Positions 32,877 through 45,064 of a stretch of DNA of 64,000 nucleotides are shown in pieces. The DNA comes from Ornithodoros turicata (taxonomy: Eukaryota; Arthropoda; Arachnida; Ixodida; Argasidae), in the NCBI RefSeq assembly GCF_037126465.1, contig NW_026999320.1:3534001-3598000 (forward strand), given 5' to 3'. The number at the start of each line of letters is the position of its first letter. The first letter of the stretch is position 1. The notes below the pieces were generated by a model, which did no database searches, was not told the origin of the DNA, and saw only the letters and a list, made by a program, of their open reading frames with translations. A program made the position numbers and the translations under genes.

Positions 32877-33765
32877 TTCTCACCGGATTGTCAGTCAACG
32901 ATTGACAGCGCGCTCGCTCGGGAATCGGTAACGGATCGCGCGCAAAGCGCGAAACCCCGAGAACGGGCCCACTTGTGGCCCGCGGGGGGACGCGGTTAGG
33001 GCGCACTGTTTTATCACTTTAAAAGCAGCAGCGCTGACAGTTTAGTTTTCAATGAATGAATCAAAGTAATGAACTCCTGAAAATTACAGAATCAACAACA
33101 ACAACAAAAAATACCCTGACGTCGTTGTTGTTGTTGACATTCCCTATGTAATGTTAACACGACGACAGTGAGTCTTAGTTGCGTCTCTTCTAAAAATACG
33201 ACATGCAGCAGATGATTATCCTTGCGATAAATCTTTTATTCCAGTGTCAGCAGAATGTATTCAGAAAGGTTTCGAGTGTGAGCCCAAGACGTGTTGATGG
33301 GTTTTTGTTTGCTACTGAAGCTTGCAGTCAATGATGTTGGAAAGACTAGTTTTATTGTATTTAAGTCATTAGCGACTCACCTATTTAGTGAAGGGTCGTG
33401 TGCTTGTAAACATTTGTCAACTGGTTTGGTTTAAAAAATGATGAGAGGTACAGTGTGTTGCCAAATATGTTCCCTTTTACACGTTCCACTCAATAGTATT
33501 CTTGCAAAATATATGGGTGCAAGTGAATCAAAGTAACATGAAATTAATCCTCTTCTGTATTATAATTGTTGCGCAAAAGCACGGCTCCTTTTTTTTTTTA
33601 TGGACAACATGCATTCCTGAGCCGCTTTCTTTTTTGGTTCGCGACGGTCGATTGGCGATATCCTATTACATCTGGACCGAAGCTCTATTGCTTCATCGAC
33701 GCACACGTATATAGTACATGTACGGCCTTGTCCATGTTCTCACGTATGGACAATCATTGACTTAG
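32877..33765. other. Loop region of the giant foldback
   Basis: This 0.9-kb segment has no counterpart in the other arm. It starts with a GC- and CpG-rich block (32915-33005) containing GCGCGCAAAGCGCG. It then has a hairpin in which CAACAACAACAAC (33093-33105) faces GTTGTTGTTGTTG (33123-33135). No recognisable gene is present; the ORFs at 33502-33760 look random. Confidence 0.6.
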
Positions 33766-36512
33766 GAAAACAATATGGATTTCTGTGGTCGTGATGGTAT
33801 TTTTTGGTTTTGCTCGTGGGGTGTGTATGTGTGTGCGCGCTCTTTTGTGAAGCTGGGACCCCACTTGAGAAGTAAGTGCTTCGTGTTTGCGTCACACGAG
33901 TGATAAACTCATGTACTATTGCGTGAAATAATGGTTTAAAGAAATAATTGTTATCACGTTTCATTGTAATCTATGGGACTGGACGAGCGCTTTTAATGAA
34001 ATTGCCACGCGAACCTGGTGAAGTTTTATACGCGGATCCTGTTGCGCTACTTTTGATATGCCTTCCAGAGCGGTGTGCTTTATTCTTATCGTGTGGTCCA
34101 AGCCTTTAGCTCCAATCCTATGAGTGGAAGTGAATAGGAGTGTTTGTTTGTTTCTTTGTTCGGTAGAATGTGTCTGTCATGCTCGTAGCGGTGTTCAAGC
34201 TTCGTTTTCCTGGCAGAAATTCAGACTTTATCGTATTATGCTGTCTGAGTAGAAGTGACTCTCCCTGCTCGCTTAAGATACTTTGTGTGTCTTTTTTTTG
34301 TGCTCTCTTTACTCAGGGAGAGTGCGATTGTGTATGTAGCATTATGCAATAACTATCCGATAGCAGAAATGAGTGTCTCATTCTCAGTTTATTAGCGTGT
34401 GCTTCGGATTTTTGCAGTTACAGCTGTTCGAGCACAAGTGCGTGTAATTTTTCGCTGCTCTTTCCTTCTTTCGCTGCTTTTACGCAGAATAATGCCGCTT
34501 GGTTCAGCTGAATAGTGTTTTATCAGGAGAAGTGGCTTTGTATGTATGTTTGTTAGATGTTCCTTGGTGCTCGGTATGTGGTACGCTGTTTGCAGGTAAT
34601 GGTAATTGAGCAGACATTCAGGTATCTGAATATCGCGTAGAAGTTCCCATAAAGCACCTGTCCTTGAGCATTCCTGAGCTGCTGTGTGTGTGTGTGTGTG
34701 TGTGTTTGTGTGCGTCTTTATTCCTTTTTGTTTCTGATTTGTGACGTCATCTGGCATATCTAGACTTGTTTAGCAGCGCCTTGCAATTTCCACACGTGAA
34801 AATTCAGCATAGATCGTATTATGCTGCCCGAGTAGAAGTGATTTTCCCTCATCGCTTAAGGGAATGCCTGTGCTTTCTTTACGCAGGGACAATTCAGCTG
34901 TGTGTATCGCATTATGCAATATAGAAAAATGAACTTGTGAATGCTCTATGATTTTCTGTCGCAGGGGGGGGGGGGGATATGTTTATTCAAAAAAAAAAAA
35001 AAAGAAAACGGGGAAAGGGCTTAGGCCTTTCCCCGATTACCAGTGTTTCGTATGTGATGTCACATGTCCAGACTTGTTCAGTAGTGTCTTTCTTGCTGTA
35101 ATTTTTACCCTTCGCTAATATCTGTTGTCGTCCTCTTGTGTTAAGCCGTGGAGCTTCGTAGCGATGTGCGGTAACGCTGAGCGCTCCGTCTGAGCCTTTC
35201 CCCCTCCGTATGTTGTATGCGCTGTGTGGACCTGATTAGCAGTGCCTTACACTTTTCACCCGTAAAAATTCGGCGTATGTCGTTTATGTTGCCCGAGTAG
35301 AAGTGATTTTCCCTGTTCGATTTGTATACCCTTGTCCTGTGCTTCCTTTACGCATGCACGGACAACGCACCTATGTGTATCGCATTATGCAATCATTTTG
35401 TGATAGCAGAAGTGAGTGTCTTTTCCTCAGCTGATTAGAGTGCGCTACGGTTTCTTGCAGTTACAGCTATTGAAGCACAAGTGGGTGCAATTTTTCACCT
35501 CTCTTTTCTTGTTTCACTGCTTTTACGCTCAAGAAAGCCGCTTTGCAAAGCTGAATTCATGAGAAGTGGCTTGTTTGTTTATTTGTTTTTGTGAGATGTT
35601 GTTGAGCGTCAGGATTCACTTTGTTCGATATGCTGATAGAGTAAGCCGTTTGCAGTCATAGGCACTTGTGTAGAAGTGCTAGTATCTGAGCGTAGAGGAG
35701 AAATTTCTATAAAGCACGTCTCCTTGTGCATTCTTGAGCTGCTGTGTGTGATTTTTTCCTGATTTGCGACGTCATCGTGGCATGTCTGGATTTGTTTAGC
35801 AGTGTCTTTCTTGTTGCAATTTTACCCGCCGCTAGTATTTTGTTGTTGTCATCTTGTGTTAGCCGTTGAGTTTCGTAGCGATGTGCGGTTACTCTGTGAT
35901 TACTCAGCGGTTGGTCTCAAGCCTTTTCCCTGCCCTCTTAAGGAAATTTGTGTACACTTCTCCAGTGCTTGCTTTACGCAGGGGCAATGCAACTGTGTAT
36001 GTAGCGATATGCAAGAATGATCTGATGGCCGAAATGGGTGTCTTTTTCTCAGTTTATTAGTGTATGCTTCGGTTTTTAAGTCATAGCAATTTCAGCACAA
36101 GTGCGTGCAATTTCTCGCTGTTCTTTCCTTTTTTCACTGCTTTTACGCACAAGAAAGCCGCTTTCTAAAGCTGAATTCACGAGAAGTGGGATGTTTGTTT
36201 ATTTGTCTTTTGTTCAGTGTCCGTATTCACTCTGCTCGATATGCTGATGGAGTAAGTTGTTTGCAGTTATAGGTATTTGTGCAGAAACGCTTGCATTAGA
36301 GCGCAGGGTAGAAAATCCTAGCACGCCACCCTTAGTGTAAATTAATTATTTTTAATGTGAGTCTGCTTCACTGCATGACAGGACCTGGTAGGCTGAAATG
36401 GCAAGAGAGAAAAACTTGGAGCACCTGGCTAATAGTAATCCAAGTATTAACTCAATTATAGTTTCCATATAAAGTAGAATTATAAGCTACCTAAAATTAT
36501 ATTTGAGAGTAG
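33766..36512. mobile_element. Giant foldback element, right arm, inner part
   Basis: It pairs with 30716-32876 in reverse complement order, from ATCATCACGGTC-type sequence next to the loop out to AAATTATATTTGAGAGTAGT at 36495-36512. The outermost paired bases before the break correspond to 30716. It contains a TG microsatellite (34684-34704), a G13 run (34964-34976) and an A15 run (34989-35003). Confidence 0.75.
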
Positions 36513-37530
36513 TATGGTCCCTGTTACACAGATTTTTAGGTACGTTGATGACTACCTTGTTATCGCAAACGAGGGAACGGGACTTGTTGACAACGTACGG
36601 AGTATTTTTGAGTGTGCTGCCCCAGATCTTCAGTTTACGGTGGAACGGATGAATGAGGGCAGGCTGCAGTATTTAGATTTGTTGTTAATTATGAAGAAGG
36701 AGCACCTCTGTTGGAGTTGTCAACAGAGGTCCATCAAGCCTATCTTGCCGTTTTCATCTAACCAGTCTAAGTTGGTAAAAAGAGGCGTTGCACAGAGTTG
36801 TTTAAAAACCTCCCTGGATAGATAGTGCTTCCATGAGATGGAAATCAGCTTTAGGGCACAAGTGGACAGACTAAGGAAGGCGGGGTTCCCTGTTGATTTG
36901 CTTGTGGGGATCTGCGATAAAGTTCTGAAGTCCCTGGGGTCTGAGAGCCGGATGTTGAAAGAGTGTTTTTCCGGGGCCACTGTCATTCCCTATGTTCATA
37001 AAGTCTCGCATAATCTAAAAAAATTGTCTGAAAAGAGGGGGGTTGAAGTGGTGTTTGGAGGGGGAAGGAAATTGTCTTCCCCACCTGCAATAGTTAACGA
37101 TGTTCGGGGGGTTGAAAAGAAAGTATGCGTTGTGAAGCATAGGGATAGATTTGTTAGCTGTGTTTCTCATGTTGTGTATGAAATTCCATTGTCATATGGG
37201 TCCATGTATCTGGGCCAAACAGGAAGGTGTTTAAATGTTCGGTTGAGAGAGCGCAAGTATAATCTATCTGCACGTTCTGGTAATCTTTTTTTACATGTGA
37301 GGGATTGTGGTTGTCTGCCTTTGTTGGGTGACACGCAGATAAAGGCCAGGTTCTCCGATAGCAGGGAACGAGAAATCTGGGATGCTTTTTTGATAGCGGC
37401 GGGGGTGACAAGTGCGTCAGCAGCGCTTCCATTGGGTTGACGACGAAGGAAAGGGAATTGTGAGCTCTTTTAAGGAACGGTTGTTGTCGAAAAATAAATG
37501 TTGCTAGTGCGCTAACTGTGTGTCCGTCGT
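36513..37530 (+). mobile_element. Penelope-like element, 3' half (RT end and GIY-YIG endonuclease)
   Basis: The frame from 36514 reads VTQIFRYVDDYLVIANEGTG (the RT catalytic YVDD), then RLQYLDLLLIMKKEHLCW. It meets one TAG at 36823-36825 and continues in the same frame with FRAQVDRLRKAGFPVDLLVG, VIPYVHKVSHNLKKL and a GIY-YIG core, YGSMYLGQTGRCLNVRLRER, ending at 37438-37440. The order RT palm, linker with PYV, GIY-YIG is diagnostic of Penelope-like elements. The 5' RT part is missing. After the stop comes AATAAATG and GTGTGTCCGTCGTCC, a probable 3' end. It lies exactly where the foldback right arm is interrupted. Only one stop is seen in 309 codons, so it is fairly young. Confidence 0.8.
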
Positions 37531-37931
37531 CCTTGTGTTTTTTAGCGCTTTTATTCCGCCTTAGCATGAGCGCTACGGACGAAGAAGAGCTGCTTTATTA
37601 TGACAACTACGTCGAAGACTAATGTCAGTTTACAACGGGCCCTTTGTCAGTACCGCAAGTACGCACGGAAGCATGCACGGGACGGACGAGGCTTCTTCGT
37701 CGCCGGAGATTCCCATTCAAACAGCAGATTTATTTAGGTGGCAGCTTGTTGTCTGCACGCGAGTTTTGTGTCTGTTTACACGGCATATGTTGTTGAGCCA
37801 GCGTTCTGTATATCTTGTTGAGATGCTGGTGCTTAGGCTGCAATCCGGAACGATCGGATGGATATCTATGCTGCCGAAGCGTCGTAATTATTTCCCCAAT
37901 CTGCGACGAAAACAACATTGATTGCATTGCT
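37531..37931. other. Unassigned spacer
   Basis: Short open frames occur on both strands without recognisable motifs. It could be flanking sequence of the array element that begins at 37932. Confidence 0.35.
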
Positions 37932-38112
37932 CCCCGTCGAAAAAACCCACCAGAGCCGGTTTGGTGTGTCCTGGCGTTTCCTAGTGTGAACACCAGACTT
38001 GTTTAATGTGTCCTGGTGTACACACCAGGACGTTGTGGTTTGCCCTGGTGTACACACCAGATCGGTCTGGTGTGCACACCAGGCCAGTGCGGTGGACGCT
38101 GGTGTGGAAGGC
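37932..38112. repeat. CTGGTG/CACCAG palindromic-word array, copy 1
   Basis: After the border CCCCGTCGAAAAAACCCACC there are at least six overlapping palindromes of the type CTGGTGTACACACCAG, with variants TGGTGTGCACACCA and GTGTGAACACCAG. The border (TCGAAAAAA then CCACCAGA) recurs next to the arrays at 48.1 and 50.05 kb. Confidence 0.75.
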
Positions 38113-39289
38113 ACATCACCAAGGTGTGTGCTCTTTATTATGATACATTTAGAAGTTTACCTGCAATTAAGGAGTATGATAAAAGCCAGAATTGCATCTC
38201 GGAAAATAGCGTGGAAACAAAATAAAAATAGATGCTGTAATGACATTTTGTGCACTCAAATCAATACCTTGTTTGTGAGAGATGTTGTAATAAAATGTTG
38301 TGTGCTTACGATAAGAATTAAATGATTAGCTGAAAATACACATCGTACATCATGAAACCTGCAATATGGAACCAGTCTAATGGGCTTGAAAGCACAAACC
38401 CACACATGATATGTATTGCTTGTGTTTACAATCACAAACTAAGCATGGGGAAAGTTTAGGATGCACAGCTAGACAAGCTTTCTTCAGAAGAAAGCGCCAT
38501 TTTCCAAGAAGTTTGCGGAAATTTATCGGGCTGAATTGATGATGCTAACGGGTGACTGAATTCGCATTTCAATTGCATGCAAGAATCAGTTTGAGGATTT
38601 GGTTTCTTCCATGCATACATCCTTACACAGGTAAAGGTGTAATTTGCAGTCATATTAGCCACTGCTAAAGGGGCACTATAATGCAAAAACAACTTTTTCT
38701 CAAATGAAAGCACACGCTTCAATTAGTGCAATTCAAACAAAATTAGTTCACACTACGCTACCGTTTAGAAGAAAAACGCAATGAAAAGCTGTCTTTGGCC
38801 GCAACAAATGGGGTCCCCAGTAGGCAAAGGTTGGCAGCATACAATGAGGCAGCAGGAGAAGCGTGCGCATTGCTATCACCGGCGTGTGGATTTGGAACAG
38901 GGCCAATCCTTGTGTTCCGTATATGCGCGGCATGATGTGCACTGCTGCATTTTCCAACACCGATTCCCTGAGTTTTATCCTGCAACAGTTCTCGCGAATG
39001 TTCCACTGACATTTATCTTCACGTCCTACGGACAGTAACGCCGGTCCACTTCGCAACGCGCAGCATGTTTTTTATCGGAACTGCTCCATGGCGTAGTAGT
39101 GAATAGCATAGTAATTTGTAATATGCACAACCAGCAGAAATAGTGGAATGGGGGCACCCGGCAGAGGCCATACCATTAGGTACCAATTGTAGAGTTACTT
39201 TACATCTCACTCTTTCTTGCCCCTGAATTGTGTTTTGCATAAAATGACACATATGCACTGTGATGACATACAACGTGGCAGCACTGCAT
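38113..39289. other. Unassigned sequence downstream of transposase C
   Basis: I see no gene. The word TAAAGGGGCACTATAATGC at 38666 resembles common tick MITE ends, but no partner was found. Confidence 0.35.
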
Positions 39290-40547
39290 CTAATCTCGTT
39301 CGTAGAGATTTGGCATTTTTGCGACATATGACTTTTCAAGATGTGGCATATGCACACACGGAGGAACGACGTCATCTTCATGTAGCACACACAGGCCAAC
39401 ATTGACTGGTGGGTGCTCAATCTCAAACAGGAAAGGTAATAAACACTGCACAGCAATCAGTTCTTGGCACACAAATAGAGTAGTACCTTGCACCACAAGC
39501 ACTCTGAGAACCCTGACAAGCTTGTCATCACGGGCCTCAACATAATCTGAACAAGTCTTTTCAGTTCATCGGTATTGGGCACTGTGGATCACGATTCCCT
39601 TCACTCTAACCCTGAGATATTCGCTCACACAATGGCATGGACCAACCACGCTTGTCACCAAATCCCGAATGCAGGGTTCAAGATATCTGGCGGGTAAAGG
39701 TGCACCTAGCACACCTGAACGGCACCTCTGCTCTTTCCCGATATTAACTGGAGCTGTTGCTCCAGAAAAGGCGGAAGAGCCACCATGCGTGACAGCGACT
39801 TCAGTACTCCCTGCATAACACAGCGCTCCCCAATCTGCTGCGGCACGCCCCTCGCCGCAGAAACAAGCTTCACAATGTCGCCATTCCCTCCTTCGGAAGG
39901 AAATGTGGATGACGCCCACAGTGGGCCAGTCATCTGCACTGATTTTGCTAAGTGCACAAGCTGATGCACGTTGAGCGTAAAACTAGCCTTGCAATACAGA
40001 ATGGGCATATCCTGCAAGAACTGTCTCAACAAATTGCCAGCAAGTGCAATGTCACACCCCTCTACAGTTGTTTTCAACAACATGAATGTGCTTTGTGAGA
40101 GGAGGGCAAAATGTACCAGGTATCTGTGCGGTAGGATGTCCTGAAGGCAAGGCACACCACAATAGAGTAGCCAAAACATCCATTCAGTGGCTTTCCAAAA
40201 CGCCCTTTCAGAAAGGTGTCTTGGCGTCCTCGTAAAAAAGGTAGGTGGCCGGATCTTCAATATGCGCTGATTTAGCTCCTTGATCCGATTACCAATGTAC
40301 CATGTGCTTCCTGTGGCAGTCATCCAGAGTTCCATTAGCTGGGAAACCACGCCTTCCAAGACACAACGTAGATAATCCGGTGGAAAGCCGCACACCAAGT
40401 CCAGGGCACGCAGTTTTGCAACAGCTGATGGTCCCTTTATGCCATTAACAGGACAGGCTCTTACAGCTGCACTGGCCATTGCGCCCACCACCATATCACT
40501 GGTCCTCTCGATCATGTCATGACCTTCAAATGTGTACTTCACTACTC
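39290..40547 (-). CDS. Transposase C exon 3
   Basis: It begins GVVKYTFEGHDMIERTSDMV and contains VNGIKGPSAVAKL, FPPDYLRCVLEGVV, TWYIGN, WLLYCGVPCLQDILPHRYL, NVHQLVHLAKSV and GVPQQIGERCVMQG up to 39706. The other frame then carries on with YLEPCIRDL to a TGA at 39566 and HLEKSYVAKMPNLYERD to the TAG at 39290-39292. Two or more lesions are therefore present. This single exon corresponds to exons 3, 4 and 5 of unit A, so introns differ between the copies. Confidence 0.7.
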
Positions 40548-40810
40548 CTGAAAAGTGCAGAAAAATTCACAAGTGTGAAAGTTGAATACAGGTTACCACA
40601 ATTGATAGGTACAGGCGGGAATAGCAACACTGCATTGAAACCAAAACTAATGAAGTAAAAAAAAAAAGCAGAAAAAAGAAGCAAATAAGGAAAAAGGCAG
40701 AGAGCTGGGTTATATATATTCCTTGCGTCTGAAACAAATTTTGCAAACACTGTAGTGGACTAATGCACATTCAGAAGCACTGTTCGCCGCATAATTAAGA
40801 GGAGCCTTAC

Positions 40811-41829
40811 CTTCAATCAGTGTGCCCTCTGAAGACACCACGAACAACCATAATATTCATTGTACTGCTTTGCATTCAGCAAGGAAGCACATGCTGGAGA
40901 GTCAACACAGCAGCACACAATGCTGACTGCAGATTGCACAACTTGCCCCCCGAAAGACCAAGTCAGCTTGCCGATGTTGTTGAACTTGTCAACAAAGGTC
41001 TTTAGATACAAATGGGCAGGTGGGTGCTCCTTCGCAAACCAGACTGCTACTACTAGGACATTCTTCCAACGTTGCGGAACAGGCAGCTCATTCAGTGATA
41101 CCTGTATTGGCCACACAGACCCTTTGCTTGACTTGAAAACCGGTGCACCGTCACTGTTGAACGTCAGGGTCAAGTCACTCCAGATCATGTTATGTTGACT
41201 CCGGACTCTTCTATATAGTTGGCCATCTGTAATGTCCTTGTACAATCCGTCACAAGCCGAAGAAGCAATATCTTTCAAGTTCTTCCCCATAGGGTCTCCA
41301 GTGCTGTTTAGCAGTTGCAGCAGTTGGTACTTTAGGCCCATGGTCATAAAGAATCTCCCTTTCTTTATCATCTCTGCCGAGGTCACTTTCATTTTACAAA
41401 TGCTGCACTGTTCGAATCCCAACCGGCAGCTCCTCGTCAACAGATGGCATATTAGAGAATAGCCATGAACTTCCACAACGTTTGACTTCTGTAGGGCCCA
41501 GATCTTCCTGAATCCATATTTTGTAGAAGGGAAAACCTCGTGACCCAAGATTGCGTTCAGTAGTCTCAAAAGGCTGTCTAGCTGTGTCCAAGGGGTTCCG
41601 AGTTCACCCGTACAAACTACAACAGATCCACATCCGGGCCAGGAACATCTTCGCACTGCACAACACTGGCCGGTTCTTGTAGTACTTCCTCCGGAGGTGC
41701 ACCGGTGACGTTCAGAGGTTCAGGCCGTTGACTATCAGGTGCATCAGTGCCTGGATGATTACTTAGTTCACCTTCGACGTGGGCAGTGTTGCTTGTTCCA
41801 ACTGTTTGTGACTCAGTACTTTCACAAAG
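40811..41829 (-). CDS. Transposase C exon 2
   Basis: It begins LCESTESQTVGTSNTAHVEG after acceptor TTTGCAG. After a frame change near 41620 it reads LDSLLRLLNAILGHEVFPST, the Cys pair CSIC, WSDLTLTFNSDGAPVFKSS, AVWFAKEHPP and AVSIVCCCVDSPACASLLNA, then YYGCSWCLQ. The last codons before the donor are in another frame (GTLIEG), so there is a one-base indel. The counterpart of the stretch SKAAALAMILSFV of unit A is missing, probably a small deletion at the first frame change. Confidence 0.7.
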
Positions 41830-42055
41830 CTGCAAAACACAAAATTGTAACTAAAAAACTGGCTAAGAAGCAAGCGAGCTGATGAAGATGATGCATAATG
41901 TAAAGCCTCAGCCAGTTTGCCTCAGCCAGTTTGCAGTCACGAACCTCAGCCAGTTTGCGAGACAAAAATTAAGCAATATTGAATGAAGTCGTTGTACGGT
42001 TACCGGAGTTTCTGCGACAAAAAATAGGGATCACTAACGCGATGCTACTACTCAC

Positions 42056-42169
42056 TTGAGAGGATTCAAGCGCTGCCCTTTGCCGCTGGCTCCACAGAGT
42101 TTGCCATGGCACCTTTGTCGACGACGAACCCGCTTCCAAGTAGGAACGGTAACGCTTTTTAGAAGCCAT
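42056..42169 (-). CDS. Transposase C exon 1
   Basis: There are 38 codons from ATG 42169: MASKKRYRSYLEAGSSSTKV then PWQTLWSQRQRAALESSQ at donor CAA/GTGAGT. The basic start followed by YLExG matches RRKMYLEPG in unit A. The following 226-bp intron (holding three near-copies of CAGCCAGTTTGC) is absent in unit A. Confidence 0.65.
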
Positions 42170-42741
42170 GTCCCTGTGCGTGCTGCAGCGCAGCACACAC
42201 AGCCAGAAAGAACACTGGCAATTCAGTGACACACAAGAGTAGGCACCGCACCGTTGCGGCTGATTTTGCGATGATACCATGGCACGCTTCAAGCTGAAAA
42301 CAACAGATGCTTCGCAAACCTCACTCGCCTGCGGATAGGCGGCTAAAATCACTCTTCCAGTGACCTTATACGCGGCAAACTTGTAGAGCGTTAATAATTA
42401 GTATTTCAGCACATGCATGTAGCACACGGTGGTTGTGTTATCAACTTTCTGATATGACAACTTAGTTTGTAGCCGAAAGCTTTTTCTTAAAGTCAGAGTA
42501 GTGAACCTTCCGTAGACTTTTTTTTCTGGTGGAATGTAGCGCCACACATACGCAGCGGAAGAAATAAGTTGTCAGGCCTTTCTCATCTAGCGTGTTCTTT
42601 TTTCCTGTACGCTTTTGCTGCCTTTGTGTGTTATGTCATTTTTGTGATTGCTTGTCGCATGAACTTTGAAAAGTTGGTTCAGAATTTGTGTTTTGTTTTC
42701 ATTGTGACAACACCTGACACAAACGTTAAGACGCCTTCGCC
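42170..42741. promoter_or_regulatory. Divergent intergenic region of unit C
   Basis: There are 572 bp between the transposase ATG (minus, 42169) and the BEN gene ATG (plus, 42742), in the same arrangement as 13850-14573. No TATA box is evident. A shared bidirectional promoter is inference from position. Confidence 0.4.
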
Positions 42742-42931
42742 ATGCCATACTTTGTGTATGTTTGATTTATGTTTGACAAAGTGAAGAAGCTAACTTCATC
42801 GAAAAATGTGAAAGGATTTTACCCACAACATGCCGATGACTTCGATGCGGGCACCATTTATGATGTATACTGGGAAGGTGACGAGAAGACGAAAGGTGGC
42901 TACTATGAAGCTGAAATGCTCCACATGACAG
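42742..42931 (+). CDS. BEN gene C exon 1
   Basis: The start ATG 42742 gives MPYFVYV, a TGA, then FMFDKVKKL and GFYPQHADDFDAGTIYDVYW, GGYYEAEMLHMTG at donor ACAG/GTAAGA. It aligns with gene A exon 1 over its whole length. The same phase (1) at the donor supports common descent. The early TGA could be bypassed by the ATG at 42769, giving a shorter product. Confidence 0.65.
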
Positions 42932-44051
42932 GTAAGACGTTTTTTTGGTTACTATGACGTTTGTAGTATTAGAATTGCCATTTTTCTTTTAACTACCCGG
43001 AGAGTCGTTGTTTCTCTTGGCGCGTTCAATTTGGTTTCCGTTACTGCTTCCGGTAGGAATGTACATGTGAACACCTTTGTGGTAGTTGCCAAAGAGCTTT
43101 ACTTGTGTGTTGTTGGTGTTGTATGAATTGTTCAAAAAAATAGTAGCATGTGTATTGTATGATGGGGGCGCGGACAAAAGCTCACCGCTTTATTTGCCTC
43201 ATCTTTTGCAACTGCATTATTTATTACATTCTGGGGCCACTAATAAAAATCATTACGACAGGTCAATCCAAGTCTCATTCTTTGAGTTGGCTGAAGAGGA
43301 AAATTGGCTTCTGGCACCTGTCGAGACTGATCAAGGTTAGGTCAGAAAAGCCTTTTACATATTTCATACATTGGGGAATGTGTCAGTTCACGTAGAATAT
43401 GAACCCGTCGAGACTGACCAAGGTTAGGTCAGGAGCACCATTTACGTATTTCACACGCATATTGCACACGTCCTAGTATGGCGAAAAAACAGAATTTTTA
43501 CTGTTGGCTGCTGAAGTCGGTGAGCTTTTGTCTGCCTTTAATGCTACGAGGGTGAGCGTATGTCCTGGGTCCTGTGTGGTGTCACACAAATCTACATGGG
43601 CAAAGTCAGTGGAAGATATGCAGTGGACTCCCCTTAAACAACACTTGTGGGGGATGGAACTACGAAGCACTGTCCCTCCCCCCTTGATATTGCAGGAATG
43701 CACTGTAGAATCACATCCTCAGTAGAGCGCTACTTAAAAGGACCGAAAAGTGAAAAGTATTCCCATGTTTTTGTCAACCACATGTGGAACTTTGCGGTCT
43801 GATGACACACACAAAGTTCTTTTGAATTCAGCTTATCTTTTTCCGTTGACGAATGTTCATTTTACACCATGTTTATGTCTTCACACTAAACATACTGTAG
43901 TATGATTATGAAGTGTCTGGCTGTTAAAAGTACACGTGTAATAATAAAAGACACACAAAAGTGATGAGCACAAAAGTAGTGCCAGCAGAACTTTAGGCGA
44001 GCATGCTACATGTAGGGGCATCCGGATGGGAGTATTGAACTGTCTTAGCAG

Positions 44052-44228
44052 TTGCGCAGGGCAGATGTCCTTCATGTGCCATGGAGGAGCCAAAGGACCA
44101 AGAAAAAGCGCTAGGACGGCACCAGTTTGAAGCACCTGCCTCTCAACAAGCAGTGTCATCTTTGGAATGCGCAAACAGCATTGAAAGACCAGGTCATTGC
44201 ACTCCATTGTCTGAGATTGACGATTTGG
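44052..44228 (+). CDS. BEN gene C exon 2 (predicted)
   Basis: Between acceptor GTCTTAGCAG and donor TTGG/GTAAGT the frame AQGRCPSCAMEEPKDQEKAL then GRHQFEAPASQQAVSSLECA and CTPLSEIDDL is open and phase-compatible on both sides (1 and 1). There is no recognisable domain. The assignment depends on the splice sites and phases. Confidence 0.5.
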
Positions 44229-45064
44229 GTAAGTGTAATGCCCAACTGAATTTGCCAAGAGAAGAGAGCCTGTGTTGATCGAACTGAGGGCATACAGCGC
44301 AACCAATGTCAGAACTACATGCAGTCTTTTCTCAGAGAGAGTACTGACATGATCAAGCTGGTTAGGATCCAACGAAGACGTAATGTAACCACGACAGGAC
44401 TAAACGACAGGGACAATCCCTTTCTAACACCTGCTTTTATTATGAAACACTCAGCTCGTGGCAATGGGGAGGGAGTCCTTAGTCTCGAACTTTGGTCTTC
44501 TGACCTGCAGTCAGATATCCTGTCAGCTCCTCTTTTCCCTGAGTTGTTAGAATTTGTTGATTTCTGAGCATTTGAGGCTTATGTGTTTGTGTCGTCCCTA
44601 ATTGTGGTCTGCCTCGGCCAATTCTCGTTGTTTACGTGAATGTGTTAGCGTGGTTGCTTGTCTGTCCCCTGTAATTGAGGCATTGTAGCGCATTTTGGCT
44701 CATTTTAGGCATTTTGGTGGTTTTGTGATCCATTGTGTATATTCTAGTTTGCAGTGTTGACATCCTGTGATGCACGGGTTTTTTTTTGCGGTTATTAGAA
44801 ATTTAGCGGAAGTTTTGTGTTCTTTATTTCACATAAGCTTCGTAGTCCTTTCTTCGAGGTGCATTAAGCCAAAGCACAAAAAAATGTCTGCATTTACAGC
44901 TGTGAGTCCTCTACCATTTTCTTCTCCTGAGGATACGCTTACTTCCGTGCAACAACCTGAGGGCATTCGCACAAAAGCAACGAACACTGCTGCCCATCTG
45001 GAAAACGCTGTCTTCGATTGTGAGGAGCAGCCTTGCTATACACCTGGAGAAAGCTGCGCACCAG

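Larger units (their letters stand above)
39290..42169 (-). pseudogene. tnp2/CACTA-like transposase gene, unit C
   Basis: Three exons are defined: 42169-42056, 41829-40811 and 40547-39290, with donors CAA/GTGAGT and GAAG/GTAAGG and acceptors TTTGCAG and CTTTTCAG. Exon 1 is MASKKRYRSYLEAG and so on (38 codons, phase 0). The catalytic landmarks SDGAPVFKSS and CVDSPACA, the central ERAFWKATEWMFWLLY, the late NVHQLVHLAKSV and GPLWASSTF, and the end MPNLYERD are all present in order. Breaks are a frame change near 41620, a one-base frame change just before the exon 2 donor, one near 39740, and a TGA at 39566. The compact layout (2.9 kb) shows the gene plan that is stretched over 12.5 kb in unit A. 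Confidence 0.75.

Noticed and set aside
36514..36825. Separate short gene upstream of the GIY-YIG ORF
   Set aside because: It is in the same frame as the GIY-YIG ORF and separated only by one TAG. Both are one Penelope reading frame.
39019..39456. 145-codon ORF on the minus strand
   Set aside because: It overlaps the last transposase C exon in another frame, and the transposase frame carries the recognisable C-terminal motif.
43881..44372. 163-codon ORF on the minus strand
   Set aside because: It lies opposite BEN gene C exon 2 and its flanks. It has no splice context or family motif, so it is taken as a shadow.
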